Shown here: positions 50,864 to 63,239 of the stretch, one piece after another
How positions within the stretch are numbered: position 1 is the stretch's first letter
Layout: each line of letters opens with the position of its first letter
NCBI GenBank assembly: GCA_001574975.1
Contig: KQ965733.1
Location: forward strand, 685,012-749,011
Direction: 5' to 3'
Length of the DNA: 64,000 bases
Source: Gonapodya prolifera JEL478
Lineage: Eukaryota; Monoblepharomycota; Monoblepharidomycetes; Monoblepharidales; Gonapodyaceae
The notes under the pieces: generated by a model
Told to the model about the DNA's origin: nothing
Seen by the model: the letters and a program-made list of their open reading frames with translations, nothing else
Database searches by the model: none
Position numbers and translations under genes: made by a program

Positions 50864-53018
50864 TCAATTTTTCGTGGCTTCAATAAAACCCTGCTCAATA
50901 AGAGCAAACACATCCGCCTGACTCAAAATTATTTTAAACCAAGGTTTTCGAGGTTCACCCGTCGCTGAAAGGACGTCGGTATGCATTAACCAACGATCTT
51001 CATGGAAAACAGAGAACGGGTTACCTCCATCGACAGTTCCAGCAGTACTGGCATCGCCAGTACCCAATTGTTGGCGAGCAGTCACGAAACCCTTCTTACT
51101 CTACGTGGTAGGCAGAGGTTACGTTCAGAAAAACAAGTGGCAATACATATAGCCCTTGGGAGCACATACCTTCAATTCCCTTCGGTAGTCAATGAGTCGC
51201 TTTTCGTATTCCATGAGCGATACTCGATGCTGCCGCAAACGCTGAGAGAGATCTCGCTTGAGAATTGCAAGCTTGATAGCGCTACCCCACAAAACACCTG
51301 GGTCATTCTCCGTTCCAGAAGTCGCGGGGATAGATGCTCACTCAGGAATTTTAACAGGGACGAAGTCGTCCCTCTTTGGAGTACCGCGAGTTTTGACAGG
51401 AGTAGCTGCTTTCCTGGGGAAGGTGGTACATCGAAAATTGGATTTGCACCTCGTATGTAGTGATTCACAGTCTCACTTTCGCTTCGATGATCCAATTGAC
51501 TCCCCGTCCATTCCGGCGGCATTAGACTTCCCTTCGACATTTGATCTTCGAGAGGTCCACCACGCTGCTTCATACTTCTCCCACTGCCGCTGCATTAGTT
51601 GGATCCTGCACTCCCGAATTTCCACCCATCTTCTGGAGAGTCGCTGAGCTCGTATTACAAGATGACGATACCGCTGAATGACACGCATAAGCTTCGAGAC
51701 ATCGTGTGCGTCGCGTAGGAACTGCCGGATGATATTCGCTGCGTCATCACGCTGTCGTTTTCGTCGTCGCCCAACGTATTTCCTGAAAACTCTGGAGGAA
51801 AATCGAGAAGAATGTAGCACTTGACTTGAAATGCCGTGACTTCGTTACGTACTTGGCGATGACAATTAAGGCTCGAGTCCGAGCCTCGCATTCTAGACGT
51901 TCCCTGTGTCGTCGCCAAGCGCGCTGAATTCGCCGAGCCGCGGAGTGCTGTTTATGCAGTATGACTTGTCGTTCCCTCTCAGCTTGCAACAACTTCTGAA
52001 TTGCGTATAGCCGGCTCGCAAGTACAACTGTTAGGAACCATTTCCTCTGAAGCGCTTGGTGCCTTGCAAGTTCTTCTTTCGCTTTCTTTGATCGTTCCTG
52101 TATGGTGACATTTAAGCCGAAGTTCAGAAGTATCCAGCATCAGACAGACTGCAGCATACCGTTGAGTCCTTCTGAATCGCCTTTTCGTGTGACGCCGCTC
52201 GTTCCTCCAGGATGGTTTGTCGGTTCTCAAGAACTTGCTGTCTATGCGCTTCATTAAGAGCTTTCTGCCGAAAGTGAACTGGTGGGTGGGTGTGGTCCAA
52301 GCTTTGCAGTAGACGGGGGAACCCAACTGTTTCGGCCCATTGGTGTCTTCTGTTCTCCAGCCCGTGAATCCACACCTCTCTATTTCTTTGTATTATATCC
52401 ACCCTCGAAGTCGCGCGGGAACGGTCTTGCCTTGCGTACTCTTCAACGCCCGCCCGCAAAGCTTCCCATTCGACCGCATTCGTTCGTAGCGTTTCAAGCT
52501 TCCGTGCAAGTTCTGCAGCAACAACACGAATCGGTTTGCGTACAGGTTTGGAGGTGGCGGACGAGTTAAAAGAAGGCGAAGATGGACCAGCAGGTGTTTC
52601 TGGGGGTTGTAAAGAAGGTGATTCCGGTCGCTTCTTCAGAGCCTTGGACTGACGATCTTTTGCTAGTGACTGATCATACAGATCCGCTGCCGTCGTTTGG
52701 TCGTTTACTTGTCTCGCATTCTCTACTCGTGCCATTCATAAGCAATCAAGCACATCCCAATTGCGCCAAGTCATTATAATCACCCATCAGCTTGCTGAGC
52801 TCCGCAAGATCTCTCTCCAGTCCTTGAACTCCTCTAGCCTCTGCAAGGTGTGCAGATGTAAAACGGAATAGACCCTGATTTGCATGATCCGAGGAGGTTC
52901 CAATTAGTGACGCGAGTCTCGCGTTCTCGAGGCGCGTGAATTGAGAGAGAGCGTTATGGTCTAGCGTAGGCACGATGTAGGATACGTCAAATGGAGAGTC
53001 CTCGATTACAGATGTCAT
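50864..53018 (-). CDS. IQ-motif coiled-coil protein
   Basis: Start MTSVIEDSPFDVSYIVPTLD at 53018. The first intron (about 62 bp) joins ELSKLM to ENARQVNDQTTAADLYDQ in frame. A Lys/Pro linker and a helical coiled-coil region follow (AAELARKLETLRTNAVEWEA, LNEAHRQQVLENRQTILEER). IQ-like segments are SAARRIQRAWRRHRERLECE and VIRAQRLSRRWVEIRECRIQ. The C-terminus reads PWFKIILSQADVFALIEQGF and ends IEATKN-stop. IQ motifs bind calmodulin or its relatives. The R-A-x-R-x-x-R-x-W pattern recalls axonemal IQ proteins, but I cannot name the family, so an axonemal role is inference. About eight exons; internal limits are approximate. Confidence 0.7.
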
Positions 53019-53289
53019 GGGGTGCTGTGTCGCCGACCAACATCCCTGCAGGCAGAACTAAGCATGTACTGCAGGGAAAAATTGCTCATTTGAATGTTGA
53101 AAGAAGACGTATTATTTGTATATTTGCAGAAACGTGAATTCAAGAAAAGAAAATTGGTGTGCACATGTCCATGTTTCGTGAGTTTGATTGTAATCCATCC
53201 AGCAATTCGCGATTCGCCCATCCGCATTCATCCCATCGCCTCCTTCGCGGCGCTTTTTTGAAACTTCACGAACTCCGATCCTCTCTGAT

Positions 53290-54931
53290 TCACGATTTCG
53301 CCGTTCCCCCTTGACCACTCGTCCGGGCTTTCACTCCCCCAATCTCCTCACGCGGCAACCTTTTCCTCCAACCATGCATCTTGATGCTTTCCCCTTTCTG
53401 CTCAGCCTCGTCTCGTTCGCTCTTTTTTGGGCTGCCCGCCACAGTACCGCTCTCGTCCTCTGATTCGTCACGGAAGATAATCGTGGCGGAATCGTAGCTC
53501 GCGCGTCGTTCTCGGTTCTCAATTCCGGGGGCAGAGCCGTTGCCGCCCCGATGGCAGCGATTCTGCCTGCCAGGGGCCTTGCCATCATCGGCCACGCAAG
53601 TCCGCACATTGCTTTGGGTCGTCGGAGGCGGTGGAACGACCTGGAAGCTCTTGTGGCGATATGCGGTGGGGCGAACACAGCCTGATGGCGGAACAGATGT
53701 GAAGAACGCGGTACCATTGGTGAGAGGCGACGCAGGGTAGGAGCTTCGCTGGGAAGGTGATTCGCTACGGGCTTTGAGGAAACTGTAGGGAATGTCTAAT
53801 GTACAAGGATGGGCGTAAGAACGAGTTCGGAGGTTTTGTAAGCGCCATTGAACGTTGTTATCTCGCAATTGATCAGCGCAACGCACCAGGGTACAATCTG
53901 ATCCCCAACATTCTCTCCTCTGCATCTGGAGCTTTTCTCCCCGTCGACAAGAGCGAGGACTGAGAACTTCTTAGATGATGCAAGGCTTCTTCGCCCCAAT
54001 GAGTATCAGCACCACTTGAATAATCAGAGTCCGAGTCGCCAAGCCAGTCCTGTCCGTCCACTGGAGGCACTTTTGGGTGTTGTGGCGCCTTCACGTCATC
54101 CAGTTGAGAATGTGAAACAGGGATCACGAGAGGGTGGAGGAGGTACAAGGGCGATGGGCGGACATAAAGGATTGGACAAAAAGCAGAGATATGTCAGATT
54201 ATGCATGATACGATGGAGAACAGGAAACCGTGAACCCCTTTTAATAGGTGCAAGACTTGGCTCCATTTCGATTGCTCCAAAAGCGTCCAAGTTTCCAGTA
54301 CTTCATCGCTGATCCGTCGTGGCAACTTCCTCAAACTCCATCATATAAAAGCATGCATTTTGTGTCCTCGGAGGTTCATGTGTTGACGCTTGCTCCAATC
54401 ATTTCATGAACCCACCTCAGCTCTGGTGTCACGGACAGGGAGTAATCCAACACAGAAGAGAGTGCCTTTTCCGCTCTTGACCCAGAATAAATCCCCGTCG
54501 TTTTGTAATGTCGAATTCGGTGGCACTTTGCCCGAGGGGATTGTATCGATTGCAGTGGATTTGACAAGCGACCCAACAACTGCAGTCGACACAGATAGTG
54601 GGGTTAAGCGAGCGTCGCTTTTCCTGAAGTTCAGGAGATTTTGAGAAGAACCGGTGTTGGTGACGATTGGTTGAGGACTCGGTGATTTGTACATAAAGCG
54701 TGACAGCTTGAGGTCTGAGTTCGACGAGTCAGAGCGAGACGGCTCAGTCAACCCAGAACTCGGCCTGGAATCTTCGGTACTGAAGAATGAGAAGGAGTTC
54801 GAGTGGGGAACGATCTTTACAGGGTTTGGGTGTTCAAGCTCCACGAAGTCTGACCGAGAGGCCGCATGAACGCCAAGCTCAGTTGAAGGGAACGTCGGGT
54901 GGCTCTTCCGGCTTCGATCCATGTCTGACAT
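53290..54931 (-). CDS. Disordered Ser/Pro-rich protein, unrecognised
   Basis: The first exon (54931-about 54418) begins MSDMDRSRKSHPTFPSTELG and includes SNSFSFFSTEDSRPSSGLTE. A later exon reads DDVKAPQHPKVPPVDGQDWL, and the last (about 53800-53290) reads DIPYSFLKARSESPSQRSSY, ending with a basic Arg/Lys-rich tail. No domain is recognised and composition is low-complexity. The exon chain is plausible (GT donors after GAG and ...GCGT) but not proven. There may be an additional upstream exon. Confidence 0.4.
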
Positions 54932-55224
54932 GCTGGTCGCTTTGGCTCGTTCGCTGGTTCCGTCGGTTGGTGGTGGATTGGCTGCCTGACAAAGAGGGGC
55001 GACTGTCAAGACACAATACCAACAGCAGCACTTCGAAGTCCGAGGCTCACCGTAATGACAGTATAGTTCCGCGGCTCCACGCCGCTGTACTGGCGGTGAT
55101 GCTCGCAGGATCAACGGTGTTTGCGTCTGAGGGCTTCGGCAATGAACAAAGAATGTCCCTTTCAAATAATGTATTTACTGAGAAATGCTTGGAAAGGGTA
55201 AAAATCCGGGAAAATACAACGTTT

Positions 55225-55785
55225 TTAACGATTTCTAAAGCTGCCCTCCCCCGTCCACCATCGCATGCGCTGGTCGCGGCGGCTGTCCCATCGCCAACCA
55301 AGTACAATCATGACCCATGCTACGCTATCAAGAATAAGGATGCCCGGTCCATGAATCTGTAAGTCGTAGACAGCACCAAATGCGAATAGCGCCTGAATTA
55401 AATTTTGTAACGATGGTAGTCGTGTTAGAAGGTATCGCCTTTTTTTTTTAAAGGTGCGAACCTTCTTGACCGAAATCACGTGCAATCCGATCACGTCACC
55501 GACAAAAAGTTTCGATTCCAACCAGCGATCCAAACGTCAACGAATTGTTCCCCACACATAATTTTTACCTTGGACCCCGATCGATCCAGAGGCACTCGGT
55601 CCCACTCTGCGCCACAGGACACAGAAACTACCTGAAACACTCACCGCATGCGCTGCGAGAATGCTCCAAGGATTTTGTAATAGTCCTTCGTGGATTACTT
55701 GGCCCGTTTTCGCAGCACGCCGCTTGAGTCTCAGGGTTCTAGCGAGATACACTTCACCAAGCCGATAACCGAGAGCGCTAAGCAT
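55225..55785 (-). CDS. Small orphan protein, 102 aa, one hydrophobic segment
   Basis: Exons 55785-55645 and 55392-55225 join in phase 0. The N-terminal exon reads MLSALGYRLGEVYLARTLRL and QVIHEGLLQNPWSILAAHA. The C-terminal exon begins ALFAFGAVYDLQIHGPGILI, which is hydrophobic, and ends with a basic/aromatic tail (WRWDSRRDQRMRWW). The N-terminus has Arg/Lys without acidic clusters, which would suit a mitochondrial protein. I do not recognise the family. The frame extends upstream on a TTG, and the ATG at 55785 is the first. Confidence 0.45.
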
Positions 55786-55888
55786 CGACGGTGTTTTAAA
55801 TGGCAAATCATAACGAACAAAAGCGACGTTATGAGATAAAACGAACGATTTCTGTTAGCAGTCATTGCTTCTCTTTATGAGGCGGTAC

Positions 55889-57052
55889 TCACTTGAACCT
55901 AACCCAACCATTCAGAATAATAACGAAACCGCCATATGATTGTCAGATCCCAAGAGGGGGAAAAAAATGCCGCAAAGGGAATGGAGTTCGAACTTCACTC
56001 CTGGTGCCGGTCGCATTTGTGGCCGTGGCTCACCAGATGTCCCAAACCTGCAAACGAAAACTCTAAGATTCCTTCCTAAACGAAGCATCTGAGCGTTCCA
56101 TCGTTCGAAGGTCCTTTGTTCTTCAAGAGCGGCTTCCACATTGTCGTTTGGGCTTCCCGACAATTCTCGAAGCTTACACTCACAGTGTTTACCCCTCGCT
56201 CTGCCCAAAAGTTCCCCACGCTACCGGCTGCGACAGCTTCAAAAATTTCCCAGAGAATTCCATAAAATTGAAATGTGGCAAACGAAGACGGCTCCTGAGT
56301 GGAGTGAAGATGGTCCATTCAAAATGCATTCAAAGCCACCAAGAAACACAGAATCCGTCATCAAACACATATTGCTATTCTGTCTTTTATGTAGACCAGC
56401 TTTATTGATTCCGATCATCAGCTTATCCCGTAAGAACTACATACCGTCGGACATGGCCCCAACACGCTACAAACTCACCAAATAACCACATAAAGCAAAG
56501 AAAAGAACGTGTACTCCCGACCAAAGGTCGATAGAGACGAGATCGCCCTGCACAATGGATGTGGCGAGTACGTCGCGACCGAGAATGTTTACGGATGAGT
56601 GCACTACAATTCATGGGGGTGGGGTGAGTGGGAAAAATAAGATGCAAAAAACATTACAGAGGCTATTTCTCGGGCGATTGGGTAGAGTGGCGGGGCGACG
56701 TGCTTTCCATTTTGCATTGCAGGTGAACCACCATTGATGATTCACTCTCATTTTTCTCCAAGCACAACCACCATCCAGGATGCTCACCCAGAATAACACT
56801 CAGTATTGCACATACCAAGAATAAATACGCCAGCCGGATGCGGGACCCGTGGCCCTCGAATAACACATGCGCCTCTTCGTCGGTATCAGAGTTCCCGTCA
56901 GATGGGGATTGGCCGGAAGAAGGGCTAGGTGAGGTCGACGGTGGAGCGCGAGTGCTGCGTGGCGATAAGCGGGCGTTGGCGGGCATCGGGGGCTCTAGAA
57001 TGAATGAAGAAATGAACCGGCAGTTCAGAGTGCTGCGGTCAGACATTTGCAT
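55889..57052 (-). CDS. Small multi-span membrane protein, about 143 aa, unrecognised
   Basis: Proposed exons 57052-56816, 56547-56479, 56294-56193, 56047-56034 (14 nt) and 55898-55889 sum to 432 nt in frame. After a Pro/Ser-rich N-terminus the protein reads RIRLAYLFLGDLVSIDLWSG, VHVLFFALCGYL, FATFQFYGILWEIFEAVAAG and GNFWAERGVWDIW. The W-E-I-F-E...N-F-W-x-E-R-G-x-W-D pattern faintly recalls prokaryotic VanZ/DUF-type membrane proteins, but this is only a resemblance. The last two tiny exons are the weakest part. An alternative is that the first exon reads through to a different frame. Confidence 0.45.
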
Positions 57053-57361
57053 TTGAAAGTTAAAACCTGTATCTTCAGTTCTTCTTCTGCTGTAATGAGC
57101 AACTTTCCAAACTGTCTTTGATGCGATAGAGATGGTTGCTACAGGGAAATGGGCAAAGTGGGTAGTCGTTGCAGTGAGGAAGCTGTTGCTCGTGTTTGCT
57201 CCTATTACACTACAGAGAGATTTAAAAAATAAGATGGAGTTTGTGTCGGAGAAAGCAGAAATGTCAGGGAACAGTTTTGCACTTCCCGCCGGCCATGAAA
57301 GTGGCGGTGTAGGTGGCCGAAGCGAAATACTACGCTGAAAAGCCGTGCTTTCTTCTCCGGC
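57053..57361. promoter_or_regulatory. Divergent promoter region
   Basis: 309 bp separate two divergent start codons. No exon is visible. Shared regulation of the two membrane proteins is possible but not shown. Confidence 0.3.
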
Positions 57362-60124
57362 ATGGCGTTCGCATCCATCGCGGCCCTGTTTTCCATATGT
57401 GTTTTCGCTATTTCGACCTCGGGTGTTCATAGCACCCCACTGTATACTCCATTCGTGCGCTCCGGAGCAATCCTCACTTTGCTTGACGATTGGGACACGG
57501 TGGGTGAATCGTTACTTTATTTCGCGAATAATTGCGACGGAGTGATGGAAACTCCTCTTTCGGGTCAAGATCCTCTTCGCGGGGGGGAGAACTTCACTCA
57601 AATGCCCCACATCCGCCAACGGCTGCGTTTCATCCACTGCGCCGTTTTACAGTCTGTCTTTGAATACAGGACAGATAACTCAGGAGCAAATCAATGTTTC
57701 TCCGCCGCCTTTGGCGGCAGCAGTGCAGAACGGATGGTTATATTGTGGTGAGAATAGTGTCAAAATAAAGCAAGGAAGCAACATCGTTTTACTTAATTGC
57801 ATTATCAGGGAGTTCTGGAGTAGATCTTTTGCCCCAAATTGACTCCATATACTTCTCCACGGTTCTGGGTATTGCGAGACTACCGCGAAATTCAACTTCT
57901 CGCAAATTCGGCGATTTGAAGCTCACAACCCAGGTGAACATAACTGGCTTGACAAGGGGTGGATCTTTGGTGAGTGATGCGGTGACGCCATTGCAATTCA
58001 GAGATTTAACAATTTCGAAGACATGGGATGGCTCTCTTTGCTCCCAACTCAAGTTTGAGGCGAGAGGGGGCCATGAGGAGCATTTTTGGGTTCATGGTCA
58101 GTTCGATTTATGCTCCACGTGCTCCGTTTCGGCATAAAAGTGTTGATTCTGTGATCAAGGTGGCTTTTCTTCTGCCACTGTCAACACCCAAGTTGAACCA
58201 TTCTATGTCTGGCTTTCCCCTCTTGCACCGGTTGCAAACATGTGGCATATGTCGACATCAAATACGGCGAACTTAGATGTGCGTACCGTCGTCATGGAAA
58301 CGTTCGGACGAGATCAATCCATGTCCTTCAGGTGCTTCCAACGGTTGGAGGTCCCGAATTCCCGGAAGATCCATTTGGCTTTTCTACTGCAGCTTCCGTG
58401 ACAGTGAGTCGCTCGACGCGCAACGTGGATCATAGGCAAGGGTCCCACATAATACCACCTCTTTAGACGACGGACGCAAATTCGAACTTCAATGCCTATT
58501 ACTACTACAATGCGAGCAGCCAGAGTCAAGCGTTGATGCTATATCTCCCATTTAGGACGACGTTTAACTATAACTGGACCAATGCGAGCAGCGTCATTGC
58601 GCGACTTCCTCCACGAGAATACCAAAGCATGGCGCAAGATGATACCGGAAGTCGTATATTTATCTACGTACGTCACTTCTTGCTCACCCGTCCTGTTACA
58701 GCTCTAACGTGCATGATCGACAGGGTGGTCGCAATCCCCGTGATGGCACAACATTGAATGATCTCTGGGTTATTACGACTCAAGGGACCAACAATTATTC
58801 GGCCTGGCAAGCCATGCAGGTCCCGATCGGCGTGACCGCGAACGAACCTACGGGCCGGTTTGCAGCAAGTATGGTGTTTGACAACAAGAGGTCGCTCCTC
58901 TACATTTGGGGAGGTGTGTGCACTTGGTGCTTGAAGGTTACGAGAGGAATCATTTACTCTGCGTGAACACAATCCTGGTCATTAGGTGAAACGACGACGG
59001 GCTTTGGAGACAACAGAATGGTAGGTGCTCGCTGCGGTACGCGTGCATAAGGGTGGAAATCGTTTGACCATGTCATCCAGTACATCTTAAAAGTGCAATC
59101 GAATACCGGGTCGGGGAGGACCGAATGGCTGGAGACGCTTTCGTTCAACAGTTCGAGTTCGGTAACCCCGGGTTCGAGTGTCGCTCCACCTTCAGGGGGA
59201 GTGAATGTGGGCGCAATAGCTGGCGGCGTTGCAGGGGGATGTGTGCTTCTGCTGGTTGCCGGTGGTGCTGTGTTTTGGATGACTCGCCGGAAGAGAACGC
59301 CAACGGTATGTTTGTGACTGTTTTTTCCTTTGTGCGTGGGAATTCAAACGCGGTTGTTCATCTCTGTTTCCACGTTTCTCAAAGGTCCAGATGAAATTTT
59401 CTGATGAGACCCAGAGCTCTCCGCCCCTGCTACTCAACAGTCCGGTCACTTCAGAACAGCATTCAGGTAGATCCCTCCTCCCTGACCACCGTTCAGGAAA
59501 CCATTCGGTTGCTGGATCAGGGACAAACCGTGGCTCAACTGCACCGACGAATCCCTTGTTCATCGCGGAGGAAATCTCCACGGTCGATGGGCAAAAAATC
59601 ACCGTGCTCAAGCCCTTCACGGCGGCGCAGCCCAACACTCCAACTGATCGATACAGTGACAGCTCCAGTCGCCACTCACAGGGCATGTCGCCCATCACAC
59701 CGCAGTTTGTTCCTCAGCCGCCCTTCAGCGTTCCGTTGCGGACAACATCCGTCAAGCTGAATGCACCTCAGGAGCCCCTTATGCTTACACGTGGGCGGAC
59801 AGACTATCAGTCCCCACCTTCGATGACCCTGTCGATGGCACCGGGAATGATCTTTACCGCGACGGTGTGTTTCAAGAAATGTATTATTCCTGGGTAGATT
59901 TTTACCTTGACGGCCTTTAGGATGACTACCATCCCCGCATGAGTGACGAAATTCTGGTCAAGAGGGGAGATGTTCTGGTTGTCCTTGAAGTAAGTCTGGC
60001 CATGTCTCATTGCAATAGTCAAATGCTAACGTGGAAGTGCCAGGTTTTCAATGACGGCTGGACGCGGGTGGCCAATCGTACAACGTCAGCCACTGGATTT
60101 GCGCCGAGTGTGCTCCTCGGCTAA
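57362..60124 (+). CDS. Secretory-pathway kelch-like / transmembrane / SH3 protein
   Basis: An N-terminal signal peptide (MAFASIAALFSICVFAISTS) is followed by an extracellular part built from beta-propeller-like repeats. The best are RLPPREYQSMAQDDTGSRIF + IYGGRNPRDGTTLNDLWVIT and PTGRFAASMVFDNKRSLLYI + WGG, kelch-type G-G-x-x-x...W units. Several N-x-S/T sites are visible. A Ser/Gly linker leads to one membrane span (VAGGCVLLLVAGGAVFWM) and the stop-transfer TRRKR. The cytosolic tail is Ser/Pro-rich and ends in an SH3 domain: DEILVKRGDVLVVLE and FNDGWTRVANRTTS plus SATGFAPSVLL. The layout suggests a surface receptor or adhesion protein with a signalling tail. About nine exons; repeat count uncertain. 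Confidence 0.72.
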
Positions 60125-60460
60125 ATGGTTTTCTGGAGGCTTTTCTGGTCTAATGACTTGGTTGAATGTAACATTCGGGAAGATACTCTCAGACTTTTAC
60201 GCGTTTATCGGTATTCGCCCTAGATATTTATTTTGAGATGACGATTCATATCTTTTGGATTCTTCGTTATCTTGCTTGCCAATAATATGAATGTTTGGCT
60301 GTGTTCATTCCATAACGACCTTGGTTCCAAAAACGGAAAACGTTTAGGATGGCGACAAGTTTGGCAGAGCACAGAGACGGACGCGAGCGAATGGATTCGT
60401 TGATGTGAGCTGCGTTTGCTGTTTCAGGCGAAGAACCACAACCTACAATGTAATTGAAAA

Positions 60461-62817
60461 ATGCTGCGTGATAGGCAACGCGCTCGCATTTCTCGTGCCC
60501 GCGATGCTGTCCGTGCCGAGATGTTTGCGCAGGCGAATGGCATCGTCAGTCTTCCGCGTGCGTATGCGCTCTCCCCAACATATCCCAAACCTGTGCGCCC
60601 AAGGTCCCCCTCTCCACCAAGGGTCAAATCTCCTGCAAGAGCTCACACCGAGCTGGATGAAGCAGTCGCAAAGCTCAGGTCGCTGCTCCCACTTTTGACT
60701 CCTGTGGCTCCTGTCGCAAAGTTGGATTTGATCGCGCAAGCAGTTCAGAGACAACACGTTCCCGCACTAGGCAATGTCGCACCCGTCATTCGCCGCAGTG
60801 CGGGGAACAACCAGCAGTATCAGACCTCGCTCTCAAACTCAACCTCGCATGCAGCGCCTGGTCGCAAGGCCTCTCGCGCTGCCGATTCTTCCACTCAAGC
60901 CGCTTTTCGTCCCGGCAACTCCCACTATTTCAGGGAATCTCAGATGTCGCGACGTGCCTCTCCACAAAGAGAACTTTCCGCACCGTTCTCTAAGACTTGC
61001 ACACCTCCACTCTCTGCACCAATGAAATCCAACTCCATTGTGTCTGCTCGAGTCACCAAGCGCCCTCGCAAGTCGGCACGCTCGACTGCAAAATCTTTAG
61101 CCTCGGGTGCCGCTGTGCGATCTTCTTCGAATGAAAAGACCAAGGACGGGGAAGACCGCTCCGTTCGAGAGGTCGCTACACAAGCCGATGAAAGTCTTAT
61201 CGCCCAATCTCAAGCAATGCACGATACATGCGCAGCTGCTGTAGACCCAGGGAGCCACGAGGAACCTCTTCCTTCCAATCAACCAAGTGTGGAGGCACGC
61301 AAAGGTGTCGATTCCGCTCATCAAGGTAAAAAAGATGTTGACCGTTTCAACGACACTTCATCACACGTTTTGCTTCTGCAGCCTTCCAGACAACCCTACC
61401 CCACCCGCACGATGCACCCCACGATGACAAACACCCGCACATCCTGTCGAAACCTCCCTTTCGCACTACGCCCCCACGGGCACCCCCGCCTCGAACCCGC
61501 ACCGGTCTCGTGCCATCAACTCAACCCAAATCTCCCCCCACGCCTGCCCCCACAAGCGGTCCCCCTCTTTCGCGTCCCGCTGTGACGAAACCTGCTCCCC
61601 GCGGGGCCCCCCCTCGAGCCACGAAGGAACCTCGAGGGTTCGAGGCCTCGCTTGCGACCTGGGACGCGCGGATCGCCAAGGCGTGGCGCAAGGGGGAGCA
61701 ATGGCGCGAAAAAGACAAGTGGGAGCGGAGCAGGTGGAAGGGCACGTGGGTGGGCGAACGGGCGTATGCACGAGCGAGGAGGAGCAAGGGTCCGCAGCCT
61801 GTCCGTGACGAGCGCGCAAGCGGCTTGGTATTGCCGCCACAATTGCACATCATCCAGACTCGAACTGGCCCCCCCGACGCGGCGGGCTCTCGTCCCCACT
61901 CGCAAACTTCGCTGCACGAGCGGCCCACGGCTGCCTGGCAAGCCGCTGAAGGCGACGGGGATTTGAGCGCCGTGGGGCATCTCGAGGGGGATGACGACTC
62001 GGTGTGGAGCGATGCGGGGTGGGAGGAGGCGTTTGTCGATCCGCCGGCGGAGGCGGGAGTCGGGTTAGGAGTTGCGATGAGTGGGGGGACGAAAGAGCAG
62101 GATGGGACAGAAAGCAGGAATGGGCGGGAGGGTTCTAGGGGCTCGAATGAACGGGCGCACGAGGGAAGGGGATCACCGCCATCACAAGAAGTGTCCTCAA
62201 GGTCACCAACACCAAGTCGCGTCGCGTCACCGGCATCGTCCTCAAGCGATCATAAGAACAGTGTTGCTATGCTTGGCCCTGCTCAAGCGATGTCGAATCT
62301 GGGCCGTGCGAAACAACGCAAGTGCTCGGTGGGGGTAAGCGAGCGGAGCAGCACGGTAGAGAAGACGGCCACAACGGCGGAGAGCGGTGCACGTCGCTCG
62401 GGATCAGCAGGCTCGGGCGGCCCTGAACGAGAACGCGAGAACGTGCCATTGCTGCCGACGGACACGGCGTCAAGGGTGTCGACAGTACCGGCGCTTGTGG
62501 AAAGTCCTCGCGCGGATGATTCAAAGCCTCTGGTTGTGCCACAAGACCTTTCACCTACATTACTGGCCTCTCCCGATTCAGATGACGCGCCTCAACCACC
62601 CCCTGCTGATCCACCCAAAGAAATCACGACCATTACCCCCGACGCGCCTCCTCCTCGCAAACAGGCCCGGACGCTTGTTCCCCTTGTGGACTTGGAGCGG
62701 GCTCTCGACCTCGTGGTGGAAGAAGTCGTGATGAGGGAAGTGGGAGGGCGGGGAAATGTTGCAGGGCCGGCGTGGTGGAACGGGGTTTGGGCGGGAGGGA
62801 CATCGCTGGCAGTGTAG
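60461..62817 (+). CDS. Large disordered protein, 766 aa, unrecognised
   Basis: Two exons (60461-61325 and 61382-62817) join in frame. It starts MLRDRQRARISRARDAVRAE and has an early helical segment ELDEAVAKLRSLLPLLTPVA. Basic, Ser/Thr/Pro-rich sequence follows. A Trp-rich charged block, LATWDARIAKAWRKGEQWRE, lies near 61645, and a short C-terminal helix, LVDLERALDLVVEEVVMREV, just before the end. No catalytic domain is seen. A cytoskeletal or centrosomal scaffold is possible from the helical/basic pattern, but nothing specific supports it. Confidence 0.6.
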
Positions 62818-62878
62818 CGCGTGTGGCGGGGACGGAGCGTGGTGTCGGTTCGAGCGCGACGAGGTGACGAATGTGCTC

Positions 62879-62977
62879 TCGAGTCGAGTGGTTAACATTA
62901 TGTTGGTATGTCTGCCACGGGCGGAGGAGACGAAAAGGTGCCTTCGAGTCGAGTGCGATAACATCATATTGGTCTGC
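62879..62977 (+). repeat. Divergent direct repeat in the 3' flank
   Basis: TCGAGTCGAGTG followed by a TAACAT-T/C-AT-G/A-TTGG core and TCTGC occurs twice (62879-62915 and 62944-62977). The second copy lacks four bases. Confidence 0.6.
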
Positions 62978-63051
62978 AGAGAGTGTGTAGTACAAAATTC
63001 AAAGGTGCCTGCAGGGATGGTAAAATAATCGTGCAACGAGCCCACGATCAC

Positions 63052-63071
63052 GAGAGCGAGAGAGAGAGAGG
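63052..63071 (+). repeat. GA microsatellite
   Basis: A short imperfect (GA)n run with one GAGC interruption, in non-coding sequence. Confidence 0.7.
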
Positions 63072-63239
63072 AACACCTGCAGAACGGGTGTTGATGGTGG
63101 GGTGATGCGGAATGGGTATCATCGATTGCTCGCAGGGTCAGGGTCGCGTAGAGAGGGGTGGCGGTGGTTCCAAAAGTTAAAGGCTCGCCCGAGATGGCGG
63201 TGTCCGCGGTTCTCGGACCTCATCCAAAGGCGCACGATC

